Assembly (NCBI GenBank): GCA_005879815.1
Contig: VBKA01000069.1
Span: 1 to 32,435 of the forward strand
DNA: 32,435 bases
Direction: 5' to 3'
Source of the DNA: Chloroflexota bacterium
GTDB lineage: Bacteria > Chloroflexota > Limnocylindria > QHBO01
A program made the position numbers and the translations under genes. The notes under the pieces were generated by a model that ran no database searches, was not told the DNA's origin, and was given only the letters and a program-made list of their open reading frames with translations. Positions 1-7,627 of the stretch are shown here, in pieces. Every line of letters starts with the position of its first letter. Within the stretch, counting starts at the first letter, position 1.

Positions 1-1
1 C

Positions 2-814
2 CAGATGAAGATCTGGTGCCCGTTCCATGAGGAGGTCATCCCGCGCTCGGAGACTGTGCGCGGCTACGAGTGGAGCAAGGACAAGTACGTGGTGGTCACC
101 GACGAGGACCTGGAGTCGGTGCCGCTCAAGACGGTGCGGGCAATCGAGATCGAGAAGTTCGTGGACGAGGAGCAGGCCGAAGAGACCGCCTCGCGCTTCG
201 TCAAGCAGGCTTACTACCTGGAGCCAGATGAGATCGGCCGTAAGGCGTTCTACCTGTTGAAATCGGTGCTCGCCGACGCCGGCAAGACCGCGATCTGCAA
301 GATCGTGCTGAGGGACCGCGAGCAGCTGGCAGCCCTCAACCCCTTCTCGGAGACGATGCTGCTGACCACGCTGCATTGGCCCGATGAGATCCGCTCCCTG
401 GAGGAGCTGAACCTCCCTGAGCAGGAGATCGAGATCAAGCCCACCGAGCGCAAGATGGCCGAGCAGCTGGTGGATTCGATGACCGGGGAGTTCGATGCCA
501 CCGAGTACAAGGACGACTACCGCGAGGCGCTGATGGGCGTCATCGAGGCCAAGGTGGCGGGTGAAGAGCCGACGCGGGCGGCCAAGGCGGAGCCGACCAA
601 GATCGGCGACCTGATGGCCGCCCTTGAGGCGTCGGTCGCCGCCGCTCGCGAGGGACGTCGCGCTGGTGGCGAGGAGACCAAGGCCCCAGCCGCCGAAGGC
701 GGTGGACGCTCCAGGCGCTCCGCGAAGGAGCCTGCGAAGAGCAGGGGCGGTGAGCGGGCCGGCGCGCGCCGAGCCCAGGAGGAGAAGCCGGCTCGGCGCC
801 GCAAGACGGCGTAG
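2..814 (+). CDS. ku: Ku protein, bacterial NHEJ end-binding factor (5' truncated)
   Basis: Bacterial Ku homodimers thread onto DNA double-strand ends and recruit a ligase in non-homologous end joining. The reading frame is already open at base 2, and the visible protein starts inside the core: the stretch CPFHEEVIPRSETVRGYEW matches the Ku segment usually written as CP..GEEV....VKGYE, followed by KYVVVTDEDLESV, the barrel region with YYLEPDE, and GKTAICKIVLRDREQLAAL. Roughly 45-50 N-terminal residues should lie before the window. The C-terminus (about residues 200-269) has the DLMAALEASVAAA helix and then a Lys/Arg/Ala/Gly-rich tail, the basic extension seen in many bacterial Ku proteins. The ATG at base 5 is internal rather than a real start. 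The next gene starts 9 bases after the stop, so the two are probably cotranscribed. Confidence 0.93.
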   Translation, partial: QMKIWCPFHEEVIPRSETVRGYEWSKDKYVVVTDEDLESVPLKTVRAIEIEKFVDEEQAEETASRFVKQAYYLEPDEIGRKAFYLLKSVLADAGKTAICKIVLRDREQLAALNPFSETMLLTTLHWPDEIRSLEELNLPEQEIEIKPTERKMAEQLVDSMTGEFDATEYKDDYREALMGVIEAKVAGEEPTRAAKAEPTKIGDLMAALEASVAAAREGRRAGGEETKAPAAEGGGRSRRSAKEPAKSRGGERAGARRAQEEKPARRRKTA

Positions 815-823
815 CCTCGCGCC

Positions 824-1519
824 GTGCTCGGCGACCAGCTCAAGCTCCCGCTCCCCGAGGAGCAGGCCGCACCGCGCCTTCCAGAACGGATCAACCCGAT
901 GCAGGCGGTCGGCGTCGACCAGCCCTTCGACGACCCTGGGTACTTCTTCGAGCCGTGGTGGCCGGGCGCCCGAGCGCTCGCCTTCGTCGAGTCGGGACGG
1001 CTGCGGATGCAGGTGAGCGGACTGTCAGATCCCCTCGCGGCTTTCCCGGAGCTGCGCGATCTGCCCCGGCAGGTGGTCGGGGAGGGCGTGGTGCTGGACG
1101 GCACCCTGCTTGTCCTCGACGACGAAGGGCGTCCTGATTCGGAGCTCCTGCGGGCGCGGCTGACCGGTGCCCCCTCCGGCGCGACCGGTCCCGGGAGACC
1201 GGCGTACGTGGCTGCGGACCTGCTCTGGAGCGAGGGGGCGTCCTGGACCCGACGGCCGTTCAGCGCTCGGCGCGATCGTCTGACGGCCGTGTTGCCGGCC
1301 GGGGACCGGGTGATCGTCGGCCGCGGCTACGTTCAGGAGGGGACGTTGGTGGCCGAGGCACTTGCCGCGCTGGGCCTGGACGGTCTCTCCGCGCGGCGCC
1401 TCGCCGCTCGCTACCGGGCGGGGTCGGGCCACGACGCCTGGTTGCGTGCGCCCATCACCCCGCCGGAACCCCGGCCCCGCCCCACGCTGGCGCTCATCCT
1501 TCGCCTGCCGCTGACCTGA
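824..1519 (+). CDS. Degenerate ATP-dependent DNA ligase-like protein beside ku
   Basis: 231 residues that follow the adenylation domain of LigD-type/ATP-dependent DNA ligases: PMQAVGVDQPFDDPGYFFEP, FPELRDLP, VVLDGTLLVLDDEGRPDSELLRARL, YVAADLLW and a C-terminal LGLDGLSARRLAARYR...WLRA. The residues for catalysis are changed: motif I KxDGxR is W45-W-P-G-A-R, so the AMP-accepting lysine is tryptophan; motif III DGE is DGT (T94); motif V EG.VAKR is DGLSARR (K to R191); the motif VI WLKVK region is WLRAP. No OB-fold follows. The GTG start at 824 is 9 bases after the ku stop. The pattern suggests a non-catalytic partner of Ku or a structural remnant, but the frame is intact and of normal composition, so a selected function is plausible. 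Convergent with the next gene, 3 bases apart. Confidence 0.75.
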   Translation: MLGDQLKLPLPEEQAAPRLPERINPMQAVGVDQPFDDPGYFFEPWWPGARALAFVESGRLRMQVSGLSDPLAAFPELRDLPRQVVGEGVVLDGTLLVLDDEGRPDSELLRARLTGAPSGATGPGRPAYVAADLLWSEGASWTRRPFSARRDRLTAVLPAGDRVIVGRGYVQEGTLVAEALAALGLDGLSARRLAARYRAGSGHDAWLRAPITPPEPRPRPTLALILRLPLT

Positions 1520-1522
1520 CCC

Positions 1523-3787
1523 TTATCCGTCCGGGGGCAGGAAGCGCTCGAGCGCCCACGGCCACGGAGGTGCCGGCGTCAGCCGCTCGGCGGCCTGCAC
1601 GAGCTCGTCCCGGGGAGCGATGTGCAGCGAGCTGATCTCGTAGGTTACCGGTGGCGGAGGCTGGGCGACGAACGCCAGCGCCCCACCACGCAGGAAAGCG
1701 GCGACCGCGATCACCTGGGTCGGGTCCTCACTCCAGTGCGCCTTGAGCACCGACGCGACTTCCCAGGTGAGCGGTTCGAACGGCTGGCGGCGCTCGGCGT
1801 CCACCAGTGCATCGGCAGCATAGGCGTGGTCGCCGCGGATCGCCGCTGCGACGGCGGTGACGACCGGATCGCTCCCGGCCGGTGCGATCACGGGCTCGCC
1901 CTCCGCTGCCAGTGCCAGGACGAGCGCCAGCTGGCTGGTTACCGTCGCCGGCGACGGCAGGCTCGCCGGGTCGATGAGGACGCGACGCGGCCAGGAGACG
2001 CTCAACGCCGTGGAACGGTTGTCGAGCAGCGAGCGCCCATACAGGTCGTCTGCCTGTTGCGGGCGGCCTAAGCGGTCCTCGACGAGCGCCGCGTTGATCA
2101 GCTCGCGGTGCGTCACCGGGCTCCAGCGAGCCGATGCATCGGCCGCTACCAGGGCGCATGGGCGATCGCCGCCCGCCGCGCAGAGCAGCGCCAGATTCGT
2201 CCATGACGGGCCGTCGCCGGGGTTCAGCCGCGTCGCCTCCCGAGCCGCCGCGATGGCCGTCTCGCGATCTCCGACCATGTCGGCAGCCACGGCCAGGGCC
2301 TTGGGTCCGCTCGGCTGCCATGGATCGAGCGCAGTCGATGCCCGATACCAGCCCTCGGCAGAGCTCCATCGGCCGGCCCAGACGTCCTCCGTTGCGAGCC
2401 GGTAGGTGACGCTCGCGGCGTCACCCAGCAGCACGGGAATGAGCAGAGCTGCCGCCGCGATGGCGGCCACCACGACTGCGCGAGTCGGGAGGCGAGGGCG
2501 CGTCCAGGACACGGCGCCAGCATCGACCACCGCGACTGCCGCCAGCAGCAGGACGATCAGGTCGAAGCTGGGCAGGAAGGTCAGGTCCTCGACGACACCG
2601 GCGACCAGGAAGCCGGCCAGGACCGAGGCCGCGGCCCGCCCGCGCGTGGTTCGCGATCGCTGTGGCCCGGCGATCCAGAAGAAGAGGACGACGATCGACA
2701 GGCCGGCGGCCAGGCCGAGCAGCCCGGCATCGCCCAGCACGCCCAGCGCCAGGTCGTGGGAATGGGGCTGGCGAATCGGCCCGATGCCTGGCGCGGCAGC
2801 TGCCTGGCGGGCGTAGGGCATGGTTCCCGGCCCGATACCGGTGATCGGGCTCACCGACCAGGCCGTGAGCGTGTCCATCCACAGGCGCTCGCGATAGACC
2901 AGCGAGGTGATGGCCGTGAATCGCGGAGCCACGAATGCGACTCCGATCGCCAGCACCACGACGAGCAGGGCGGCGGCGACCAGTCCTCCGCGGCTCGGAC
3001 GAGGAAGACGGAACCGTGGCAGGCGGCCGACGGCGGGTGCGACGAACACAAGTGCGGCCACGCCGAGCGCCAACCAGGCCGAACGCGACCCTGACAGGGC
3101 CGCCAGCGGCGCGATCAGCACGACCGTTGTCCCCAGCAGCAGCAGCCGCAGCCAGCGAGGCCGGACGAGCAGGCAGAGCGGAAGCAGGCCGAGGAGGATG
3201 AATGGTGGCACGGCAACCGAACCAAACGCGGTCGATTCGCCCACGACACGCACCGGCGGGAGACCTCCGACACCCAGCGAGAACCAGCCGATCCGCCGCG
3301 AAACGAGCTGCCACAGGATCGAGGCCGCCAGCATCAGGGTGGGAACCATCGCCACCAGCGCGGCCAGGACCGGTCGGCGGGTGATCGCCAGGATTGCGAG
3401 CGGCAGCAGGCCGGCGAACGCGAGGGTCGCCGCCAAGGCGCGGGCCGCGAGCCCGTGATTTTGACCGAGCACACTGGCCAGCCCGAGCGCCACCAGGAAG
3501 ACGAGGATCGGGATCTCGAGGCGCGATCGGGGAAACGGCGCTCCTCGCAGAAGCGCCACCACGCCTGTTGCCAGTGCAGCACCGCCGAGAAGATGCAGCA
3601 TGAGCTGGAGGCGGCCGTCCCAGAGCGCGCTGTCCCAGCCCAGGTTGCCGAAGACGGCCAGGCCTCCGAGGGAGGCGCACAGCTCGACGGGTGTCAGCCG
3701 TGCGTGCCCGATCCAGATCGTCCGCGGGAAGCGCCGCCGGTCGCCGTCCAGGCTGGTTGCCGGCGGATCGGCCTCAGGCCGAGACAC
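1523..3787 (-). CDS. O-antigen ligase-like polytopic membrane protein with TPR tail
   Basis: 754 residues. The first about 440 are highly hydrophobic, with ten or more membrane segments, and contain the Wzy/WaaL-family (O-antigen ligase) signature region: a large loop with YRERLWMDTLTAWSVSPITGIGPGTMPYARQ followed by QPHSHDLALGVLGDAGLLGLAAGL, the H..(N/L) then GD.GLLGL pattern typical of these glycan polymerases/ligases. Residues about 460-620 are soluble with TPR-like repeats (WYRASTALDPWQPSGPKALAVAADMVGDRETAIAAAREATRLNPGDGPSWTNLA is paraphrased here by its A-rich helix pairs and the LNP turn). Proteins of this build join or polymerise surface polysaccharide at the outer face of the membrane; the exact substrate is unknown. 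GTG start at 3787, overlapping the end of the CYTH gene by 14 bases, so translation is likely coupled. Confidence 0.85.
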   Translation of the reverse strand: MSRPEADPPATSLDGDRRRFPRTIWIGHARLTPVELCASLGGLAVFGNLGWDSALWDGRLQLMLHLLGGAALATGVVALLRGAPFPRSRLEIPILVFLVALGLASVLGQNHGLAARALAATLAFAGLLPLAILAITRRPVLAALVAMVPTLMLAASILWQLVSRRIGWFSLGVGGLPPVRVVGESTAFGSVAVPPFILLGLLPLCLLVRPRWLRLLLLGTTVVLIAPLAALSGSRSAWLALGVAALVFVAPAVGRLPRFRLPRPSRGGLVAAALLVVVLAIGVAFVAPRFTAITSLVYRERLWMDTLTAWSVSPITGIGPGTMPYARQAAAAPGIGPIRQPHSHDLALGVLGDAGLLGLAAGLSIVVLFFWIAGPQRSRTTRGRAAASVLAGFLVAGVVEDLTFLPSFDLIVLLLAAVAVVDAGAVSWTRPRLPTRAVVVAAIAAAALLIPVLLGDAASVTYRLATEDVWAGRWSSAEGWYRASTALDPWQPSGPKALAVAADMVGDRETAIAAAREATRLNPGDGPSWTNLALLCAAGGDRPCALVAADASARWSPVTHRELINAALVEDRLGRPQQADDLYGRSLLDNRSTALSVSWPRRVLIDPASLPSPATVTSQLALVLALAAEGEPVIAPAGSDPVVTAVAAAIRGDHAYAADALVDAERRQPFEPLTWEVASVLKAHWSEDPTQVIAVAAFLRGGALAFVAQPPPPVTYEISSLHIAPRDELVQAAERLTPAPPWPWALERFLPPDG

Positions 3788-4514
3788 GGTCGATGAGCGC
3801 CACGGCCCGCTCGAGCTTGGTCATCGGCTCAATGGCGAGACCTCCGACAGCGAGCAGGTCGGCCAGCAGGCGGCGGATCGGGCCCTCTCGCGGTGCTGCG
3901 GTCGTCCGTTCGATCTCGAGCTCGACGCACCAGAGCCGGCCGATGGGCGCTCCGTGCTGGACAACGCTGATTCGATCCAGGCTCAGGATCCCGACGCGAA
4001 CGAGCCCGTCGCGTACCGAGCGCTCGGTCCTGCGCTGCCGCAGCACGAATCGTTCCTGCAGCTCCCGCCCGCCGGTGAGCTCCAGGAGGCGATCGCGCGC
4101 GGCGGAGGCCGGCCAGTCCCTGGGATCCAGGCGGGCGCTCGCGGGTCCCTCGATCTCCGGTCGCCGATGCAGCGCGCCGCCCAGTGTCTCCTCCTGTGCG
4201 CCATCCGGCCCGTCAGTCGCGGCTGCCGGAGGTCCCTTGAGCGAGATCAGGTGCCGCCTCGCTCGTCTCCGATGCCGGCATGCCCAGCCGGCGGCGGCCA
4301 GGCGGCCTTCGCCGGTATCCAGGTAGCGATCGACCTCGAGAAACGTATCTGGCGTACCGAGCGGCATCGAGCCGAGCTGCCGCATGCCGGCAAGCCGCTG
4401 CAGCGGACCCTCGCCCGTCGCTGAGAGCTTGAGCTCGGTTTCGACCAGGCCCGGGTCGAGCCGTCCTGCAAACGAGCCCTCAGCCACCAGGACGCGCCGC
4501 CGCCACCGGTCCAT
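3774..4514 (-). CDS. CYTH domain protein (triphosphate tunnel metalloenzyme family)
   Basis: The family signature ExExK is present as E25-T-E-L-K29 (VETELKLSA), followed by the alternating strands of the eight-stranded tunnel: FLEVDRYLDTGEGRLAAAG, HLISLKGP, RDRLLEL..GRELQERFVLRQRR, WCVELEIERT and the final EPMTKLERAVALI helix, which resembles the end of CYTH/CHAD-type proteins. Members hydrolyse inorganic triphosphate, thiamine triphosphate or related tripolyphosphates with Mg2+; substrate cannot be told from sequence. An upstream in-frame ATG at 4625 would add 37 Arg/Pro-rich residues deep inside the WYL gene, so the ATG at 4514 (35 bases overlap with wyl) is preferred; an in-frame GTG at 4487 (8 bases overlap) is also possible. 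Sits between wyl and the O-antigen ligase-like gene with overlaps on both sides, so it is probably expressed as part of one operon. Confidence 0.8.
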   Translation of the reverse strand: MDRWRRRVLVAEGSFAGRLDPGLVETELKLSATGEGPLQRLAGMRQLGSMPLGTPDTFLEVDRYLDTGEGRLAAAGWACRHRRRARRHLISLKGPPAAATDGPDGAQEETLGGALHRRPEIEGPASARLDPRDWPASAARDRLLELTGGRELQERFVLRQRRTERSVRDGLVRVGILSLDRISVVQHGAPIGRLWCVELEIERTTAAPREGPIRRLLADLLAVGGLAIEPMTKLERAVALIDRVSA

Positions 4515-5541
4515 AGCGCATGGCGGTCCTGCCCACGACCTGGGCAACGGACTCGCGCAGGCTGGCGGGGGCCAGGACCTCAACCGCATCGCCCCACGAC
4601 AGGATCCACGGCCGGATCTCGACAATACCGGCGACGGTGAAGGTCAGCTCGACGCCCCCGTCAGGCAGCTTGACCAAGCGCTGCGAGCGGTGCCACACCG
4701 CCTCCTGCACGCGACGCGCGATCGAGGCGTCGAACCGCAGACGGACCTCCTCGGTGGGCGTGCCTTCCGAGGACCAGATCCCCCACGAGTGTGCGAGGTA
4801 GCGGTCAGGATCGAAATCATCGGGAATCTCGTAGCGCTTGGTGGTCAGCGTGGCGGATCGAGTGCGCTCGATCTTGAACGTGCGCAGGGCGCCGGCGGAC
4901 TCGTCGAAGCCGATGAGATACACGGTGCGCAGCGCGGCATCCGGCTCCAGGAAGTACGGGTGGACCCGCGTTGACCGGCGGGGCCCCTCGCTTGGCTCGT
5001 AGTCGATCTCCACCACCAGCCCCTCGGACCATCCTCGCGCGACGGTCGCGAAGGTCCGCGTGAAGGGCTCGTTCGGCGAGTGCTCCCCGACCGCCAGCAT
5101 CGTGGCCGCCACGTGCCTGGCGATCGGCTGAGGGAGAAGGTCGGCGAGCTTGGTGAACGCGCTCACGACGGCCTGGTCGTATTCATCGCTCCAGCGTGCG
5201 ATAAGCCGGGCCGCCAGGAAGAGCACGATCGCCTCAGGCACGGACAGGTGCAGGGGCGGCAGGAAGTACTTGCGCTCGATCCCGTATCGGCCCCTCCCAG
5301 CCTGGAAGATGGGGACCGCGAGCTCCTCCTCGAGCGCGTTGAGGTCGCGGTAGACCGTCCGGGTGGTCATGCCAGTGAGCCTCGCGATCTCCGCGACGGG
5401 GACGCCCTGCTCGCCGCTTCCCACGCTGTACAGGATCGACGCGACCCGCAGCAGACGCGCGAGGCGATCACGCTTGCGTCCGGCGCGATCGTCGGCGAGC
5501 CCGTCCTCGCCCCACTCGTCGGCTGCTGGATCAGCCCTCAT
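4480..5541 (-). CDS. WYL-domain transcriptional regulator with DeoR-type HTH
   Basis: 353 residues. An N-terminal winged helix-turn-helix lies at about 28-85 (LLRVASILYS, VPVAEIARLTGMTTRTVYRDLNALEEELAVPIF...GRYGIERKYFLPP), the HTH_11 form found in this family. The WYL ligand-binding domain follows at about 165-235 (VVEIDYEPSEGPRRSTRVHPYFLEPDAALRTVYLIGFDESAGALRTFKIERT), with the name motif read here as VYL, and a C-terminal WCX-type extension (EVRLRFDASIARRVQEAVWHRSQ...GIVEIRPWILSWGDAVEVLAPASLRESV). WYL proteins bind nucleic-acid-type or small ligands and often control DNA-damage, phage-defence or other stress genes. First gene of a three-gene minus-strand unit with cyth and the O-antigen ligase-like gene. 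The ATG at 5541 has a TACCAT box 7 bases upstream and no Shine-Dalgarno, suggesting a leaderless mRNA. Confidence 0.92.
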   Translation of the reverse strand: MRADPAADEWGEDGLADDRAGRKRDRLARLLRVASILYSVGSGEQGVPVAEIARLTGMTTRTVYRDLNALEEELAVPIFQAGRGRYGIERKYFLPPLHLSVPEAIVLFLAARLIARWSDEYDQAVVSAFTKLADLLPQPIARHVAATMLAVGEHSPNEPFTRTFATVARGWSEGLVVEIDYEPSEGPRRSTRVHPYFLEPDAALRTVYLIGFDESAGALRTFKIERTRSATLTTKRYEIPDDFDPDRYLAHSWGIWSSEGTPTEEVRLRFDASIARRVQEAVWHRSQRLVKLPDGGVELTFTVAGIVEIRPWILSWGDAVEVLAPASLRESVAQVVGRTAMRYGPVAAARPGG

Positions 5542-5548
5542 CGGCCGG

Positions 5549-5554
5549 ATGGTA
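5549..5554 (-). promoter_or_regulatory. Predicted -10 box for the WYL gene (leaderless)
   Basis: On the minus strand TACCAT ends 7 bases before the ATG at 5541. A transcript starting 7 bases after a -10 hexamer would begin at the start codon itself, and no GGAGG-like element is present between. The -35 region is not recognisable. One of several similarly placed TANNNT boxes in the window. Confidence 0.42.
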
Positions 5555-5583
5555 CGCCGCGCCGGGGGATGAGGGTCCGACGG

Positions 5584-6369
5584 CTAGCTCGCGGCTGGTG
5601 GGGAACTGGTCGCCGGCGTGGAGGCGCCGGCACCACTCGGATTCGCGCTGGCCCGCGGGGTCGGGCTTGGACGTGGCGTGGGGGTCGGCGCCGGCTGTCC
5701 CGGCAATGCCTTCAGCATGGCGCGATTGGCCGCGTCGCTCGACCCGGTCAAGAGAAAGACGTATTGCCCGGCGCTCCAGCAATAGAGGGTCGTGCCGGGG
5801 AGGGTCGCGGCATCGTCGCCGCGTCTCCAGACGCGCTTGCCGGCGACGATCGTTGCCCGCCACGCTTCGAGGTGCAGTCCGTGGATGCCCACGTACTGGC
5901 CGGCAGCCGCGAGATACGGACGAAGCGTCGCGGTATCGACAGGTGCGCCGCCAACCCGGACGGCGAAGAGCGAGAGACGCGGCTTCTCGACGAAGGCGAC
6001 CGCCAGAGACTCGAAGCGGAGGCCCAGCTCGCCGAACGTCAGGCCGATGTCGCCCGGGGTGATGCCGAACTCGCTGGGTGCCGGCTTCTCCACGTGAGCA
6101 CCGACGATCCTGGCGGGGATCAGCGCCTCCAGCTGGGGATCCGGCTGATTTGTGAAGCGCGGCGTGGGCGCGGGGGTCGGGGACGGCCGGACGCTTGGCG
6201 TCGGCGTCGCGGGCATGGTGCTGCCCGACACCGAGGGGCTGGGTGTCGTGCTGCCCGGTCCCGGCTCAGCGGTCGAGCACGCTGCCAGCACGACCACCGC
6301 CAGCACGAGGCATGGGCCGAGCGTACGCCACGGAGACGGGCGTGCGGCAGCAAGGAGATGCGTCGGCAT
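5584..6369 (-). CDS. Secreted lipoprotein of unknown function with Pro/Ser/Thr-rich ends
   Basis: 261 residues with a lipoprotein signal peptide: basic start, hydrophobic stretch LGPCLVLAVVVLA and lipobox LAAC-S at about residue 31, so the mature protein should be tethered to the outer face of the membrane. Residues 32-72 and about 225-261 are low complexity (repeated PTP/SPTP and ASxPSGAGA), the typical flexible linkers of cell-surface proteins. The folded core (about 75-225) includes LEALIPARIVGAHVEKP, FESLAVAFVEKPRLSLFAVRVGGAPV and LYCWSAGQYVFLLTGSSDAANRAMLKALPG. I do not recognise a family. The core looks like an alpha/beta domain ending in a helix that follows a strand reading VFLLTG, as in sporulation/PASTA-neighbour-type surface proteins, but no function is claimed. 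Lies 42 bases downstream of nothing on its own strand; its promoter is its own. Confidence 0.78.
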   Translation of the reverse strand: MPTHLLAAARPSPWRTLGPCLVLAVVVLAACSTAEPGPGSTTPSPSVSGSTMPATPTPSVRPSPTPAPTPRFTNQPDPQLEALIPARIVGAHVEKPAPSEFGITPGDIGLTFGELGLRFESLAVAFVEKPRLSLFAVRVGGAPVDTATLRPYLAAAGQYVGIHGLHLEAWRATIVAGKRVWRRGDDAATLPGTTLYCWSAGQYVFLLTGSSDAANRAMLKALPGQPAPTPTPRPSPTPRASANPSGAGASTPATSSPPAAS

Positions 6370-6379
6370 GGGCGCCGAC

Positions 6380-6385
6380 AGGATA
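6380..6385 (-). promoter_or_regulatory. Predicted -10 box for the lipoprotein gene at 6369
   Basis: Minus-strand TATCCT lies 10 bases before the ATG at 6369, with no Shine-Dalgarno between. The 5' leader would be 0-4 bases. Weak alone, but it fits the pattern seen before other genes here. Confidence 0.35.
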
Positions 6386-6442
6386 GCAGCCGACCGCCCA
6401 GCCAGACGGACCGGCCAACCGGGCGGTCGCGCTGATGGCGGG

Positions 6443-7627
6443 TCAGGCGGCTCCAGCGACGGCGGGTCGGTCCGTGCGTCGCCGTCGCGCTCGGATCGGC
6501 TCGGGGTCCGGCACGACGACGGCCTGAAGCGCGTCCAGCACCTCGCCTCGCAGGCGGGGATGCGCGGCCTTCATCGCGGCCACCGCTTCCCCAAACTGCC
6601 GTCGCCGGGCAGACGGAGCGTGGGCCATCTCGTCGTAGGCATTGGCGGCGGCGACGACTTCGGTGGCCAGCGAGGTGGAGGCGCGCAGTCGCCGCCGCGG
6701 ACGGCCCTCTGCGAGCTGACGGACACCCGCGATCACCTCGCCCACTTCGCGCAACGAGCGGATGGCTCCGAGCTCAGTACGTCCGAGGCTCGTCACCTCA
6801 TGCAGGCGCGCCGCCAGCTCGATGACCTCGATCTCCTCCTGCGTACAACCGAGACGCTCGGCCATCGCGGAGGCCAATCGTCCAACACGGTCCGCGTGCT
6901 GGCTCATGGCCTTCCCAGGATCGAGCGAGCGAGACACCGTCAGGAGCACGGAGCGGGTTGCATCCTCGGATTGGACGTCCGCGCCGCCCAGGCGCGCGGC
7001 CTTCTCGACCAGGTGCTCGACCGCGCCCGCCTCTTCCGGGTGCATGAGGGCCGCGCGGGCCAGCTGGTCGAGCGTTCCGCGCAGGTCGCGCATCTCGCTC
7101 GGCACGTCGGCGAAGCGCACGACCCGGTTCTCCCCGGACCGCTTGCCGTGATAGAGCGCCGTGTCCGCGGCGGTGATGAGGGAGTTCTTGTCTCGCGCAT
7201 CGGCCGGGAAGGCCGCGGCGCCCACGGTGATGGTCACCGGGGTCGCCTCCGAGGCGCTCAGGCGGGCGACGGCCCGGCGGATCCGGTCGCCGACAACGGC
7301 GGCGTCGGCAGCGTCCACGTCGCTCAGCACGAGCGCCAGCTCGTCGCCTCCGTAGCGGTAGACGCGGTCACCGGTGCGCGCCGCGGTGGTGATTGCGCTG
7401 CCGATGGCCTGCAGCAGGGTGTCGCCGGCCGGGTGGCCCAGCCGATCGTTGTAGTCCTTGAAGCGATCGAGGTCCATCATCAGCAGGCCGATGCGCGGTG
7501 TGTCGGCCGTATCCGGGTCGGCCTCCTCGAGCAGCTCCGACAGGTAGCGCTGGAACGAGCCGTGATTGCCCAGGCCGGTGAGCGCATCGGTCTCGGCGCG
7601 GATGCTGACGGCCTGGTGCGCCTCGGC
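6443..7627 (-). CDS. GGDEF + degenerate HD domain: 3' half of a frameshifted signalling gene
   Basis: This frame carries the end of the protein begun at 9767. It is open from about 7627 with AEAHQAVSIRAETDALTGLGNHGSFQRYL, the usual linker and start of a GGDEF diguanylate cyclase domain, then MMDLDRFKDYNDRLGHPAGD and YRYGGDELALVL (active loop GGDEL). An intact RxxD inhibitory site (RTGD) stands five residues before GGDEL, as in product-inhibited cyclases. The C-terminal part (HADRVGRLASAMAERLGCTQEEIEVIELAARLHEVTSLG, later ANAYDEMAH) follows HD/HD-GYP phosphodiesterase helices, but the HD pair is HE and the GYP region is not evident, so metal-dependent activity is doubtful. No ATG/GTG occurs between the junction and the ATGATG at 7483-7478, which lies inside the GGDEF domain; alone this half probably yields no functional protein. 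Confidence 0.75.
   Translation of the reverse strand, partial: AEAHQAVSIRAETDALTGLGNHGSFQRYLSELLEEADPDTADTPRIGLLMMDLDRFKDYNDRLGHPAGDTLLQAIGSAITTAARTGDRVYRYGGDELALVLSDVDAADAAVVGDRIRRAVARLSASEATPVTITVGAAAFPADARDKNSLITAADTALYHGKRSGENRVVRFADVPSEMRDLRGTLDQLARAALMHPEEAGAVEHLVEKAARLGGADVQSEDATRSVLLTVSRSLDPGKAMSQHADRVGRLASAMAERLGCTQEEIEVIELAARLHEVTSLGRTELGAIRSLREVGEVIAGVRQLAEGRPRRRLRASTSLATEVVAAANAYDEMAHAPSARRRQFGEAVAAMKAAHPRLRGEVLDALQAVVVPDPEPIRARRRRTDRPAVAGAA

Noticed and set aside
2421-3680. Long minus-strand frame (419 residues) inside the O-antigen ligase-like gene, and similar long frames in other genes
   Set aside because: Arg/Gly/Pro-rich out-of-frame shadow, common at this GC content; no motifs.
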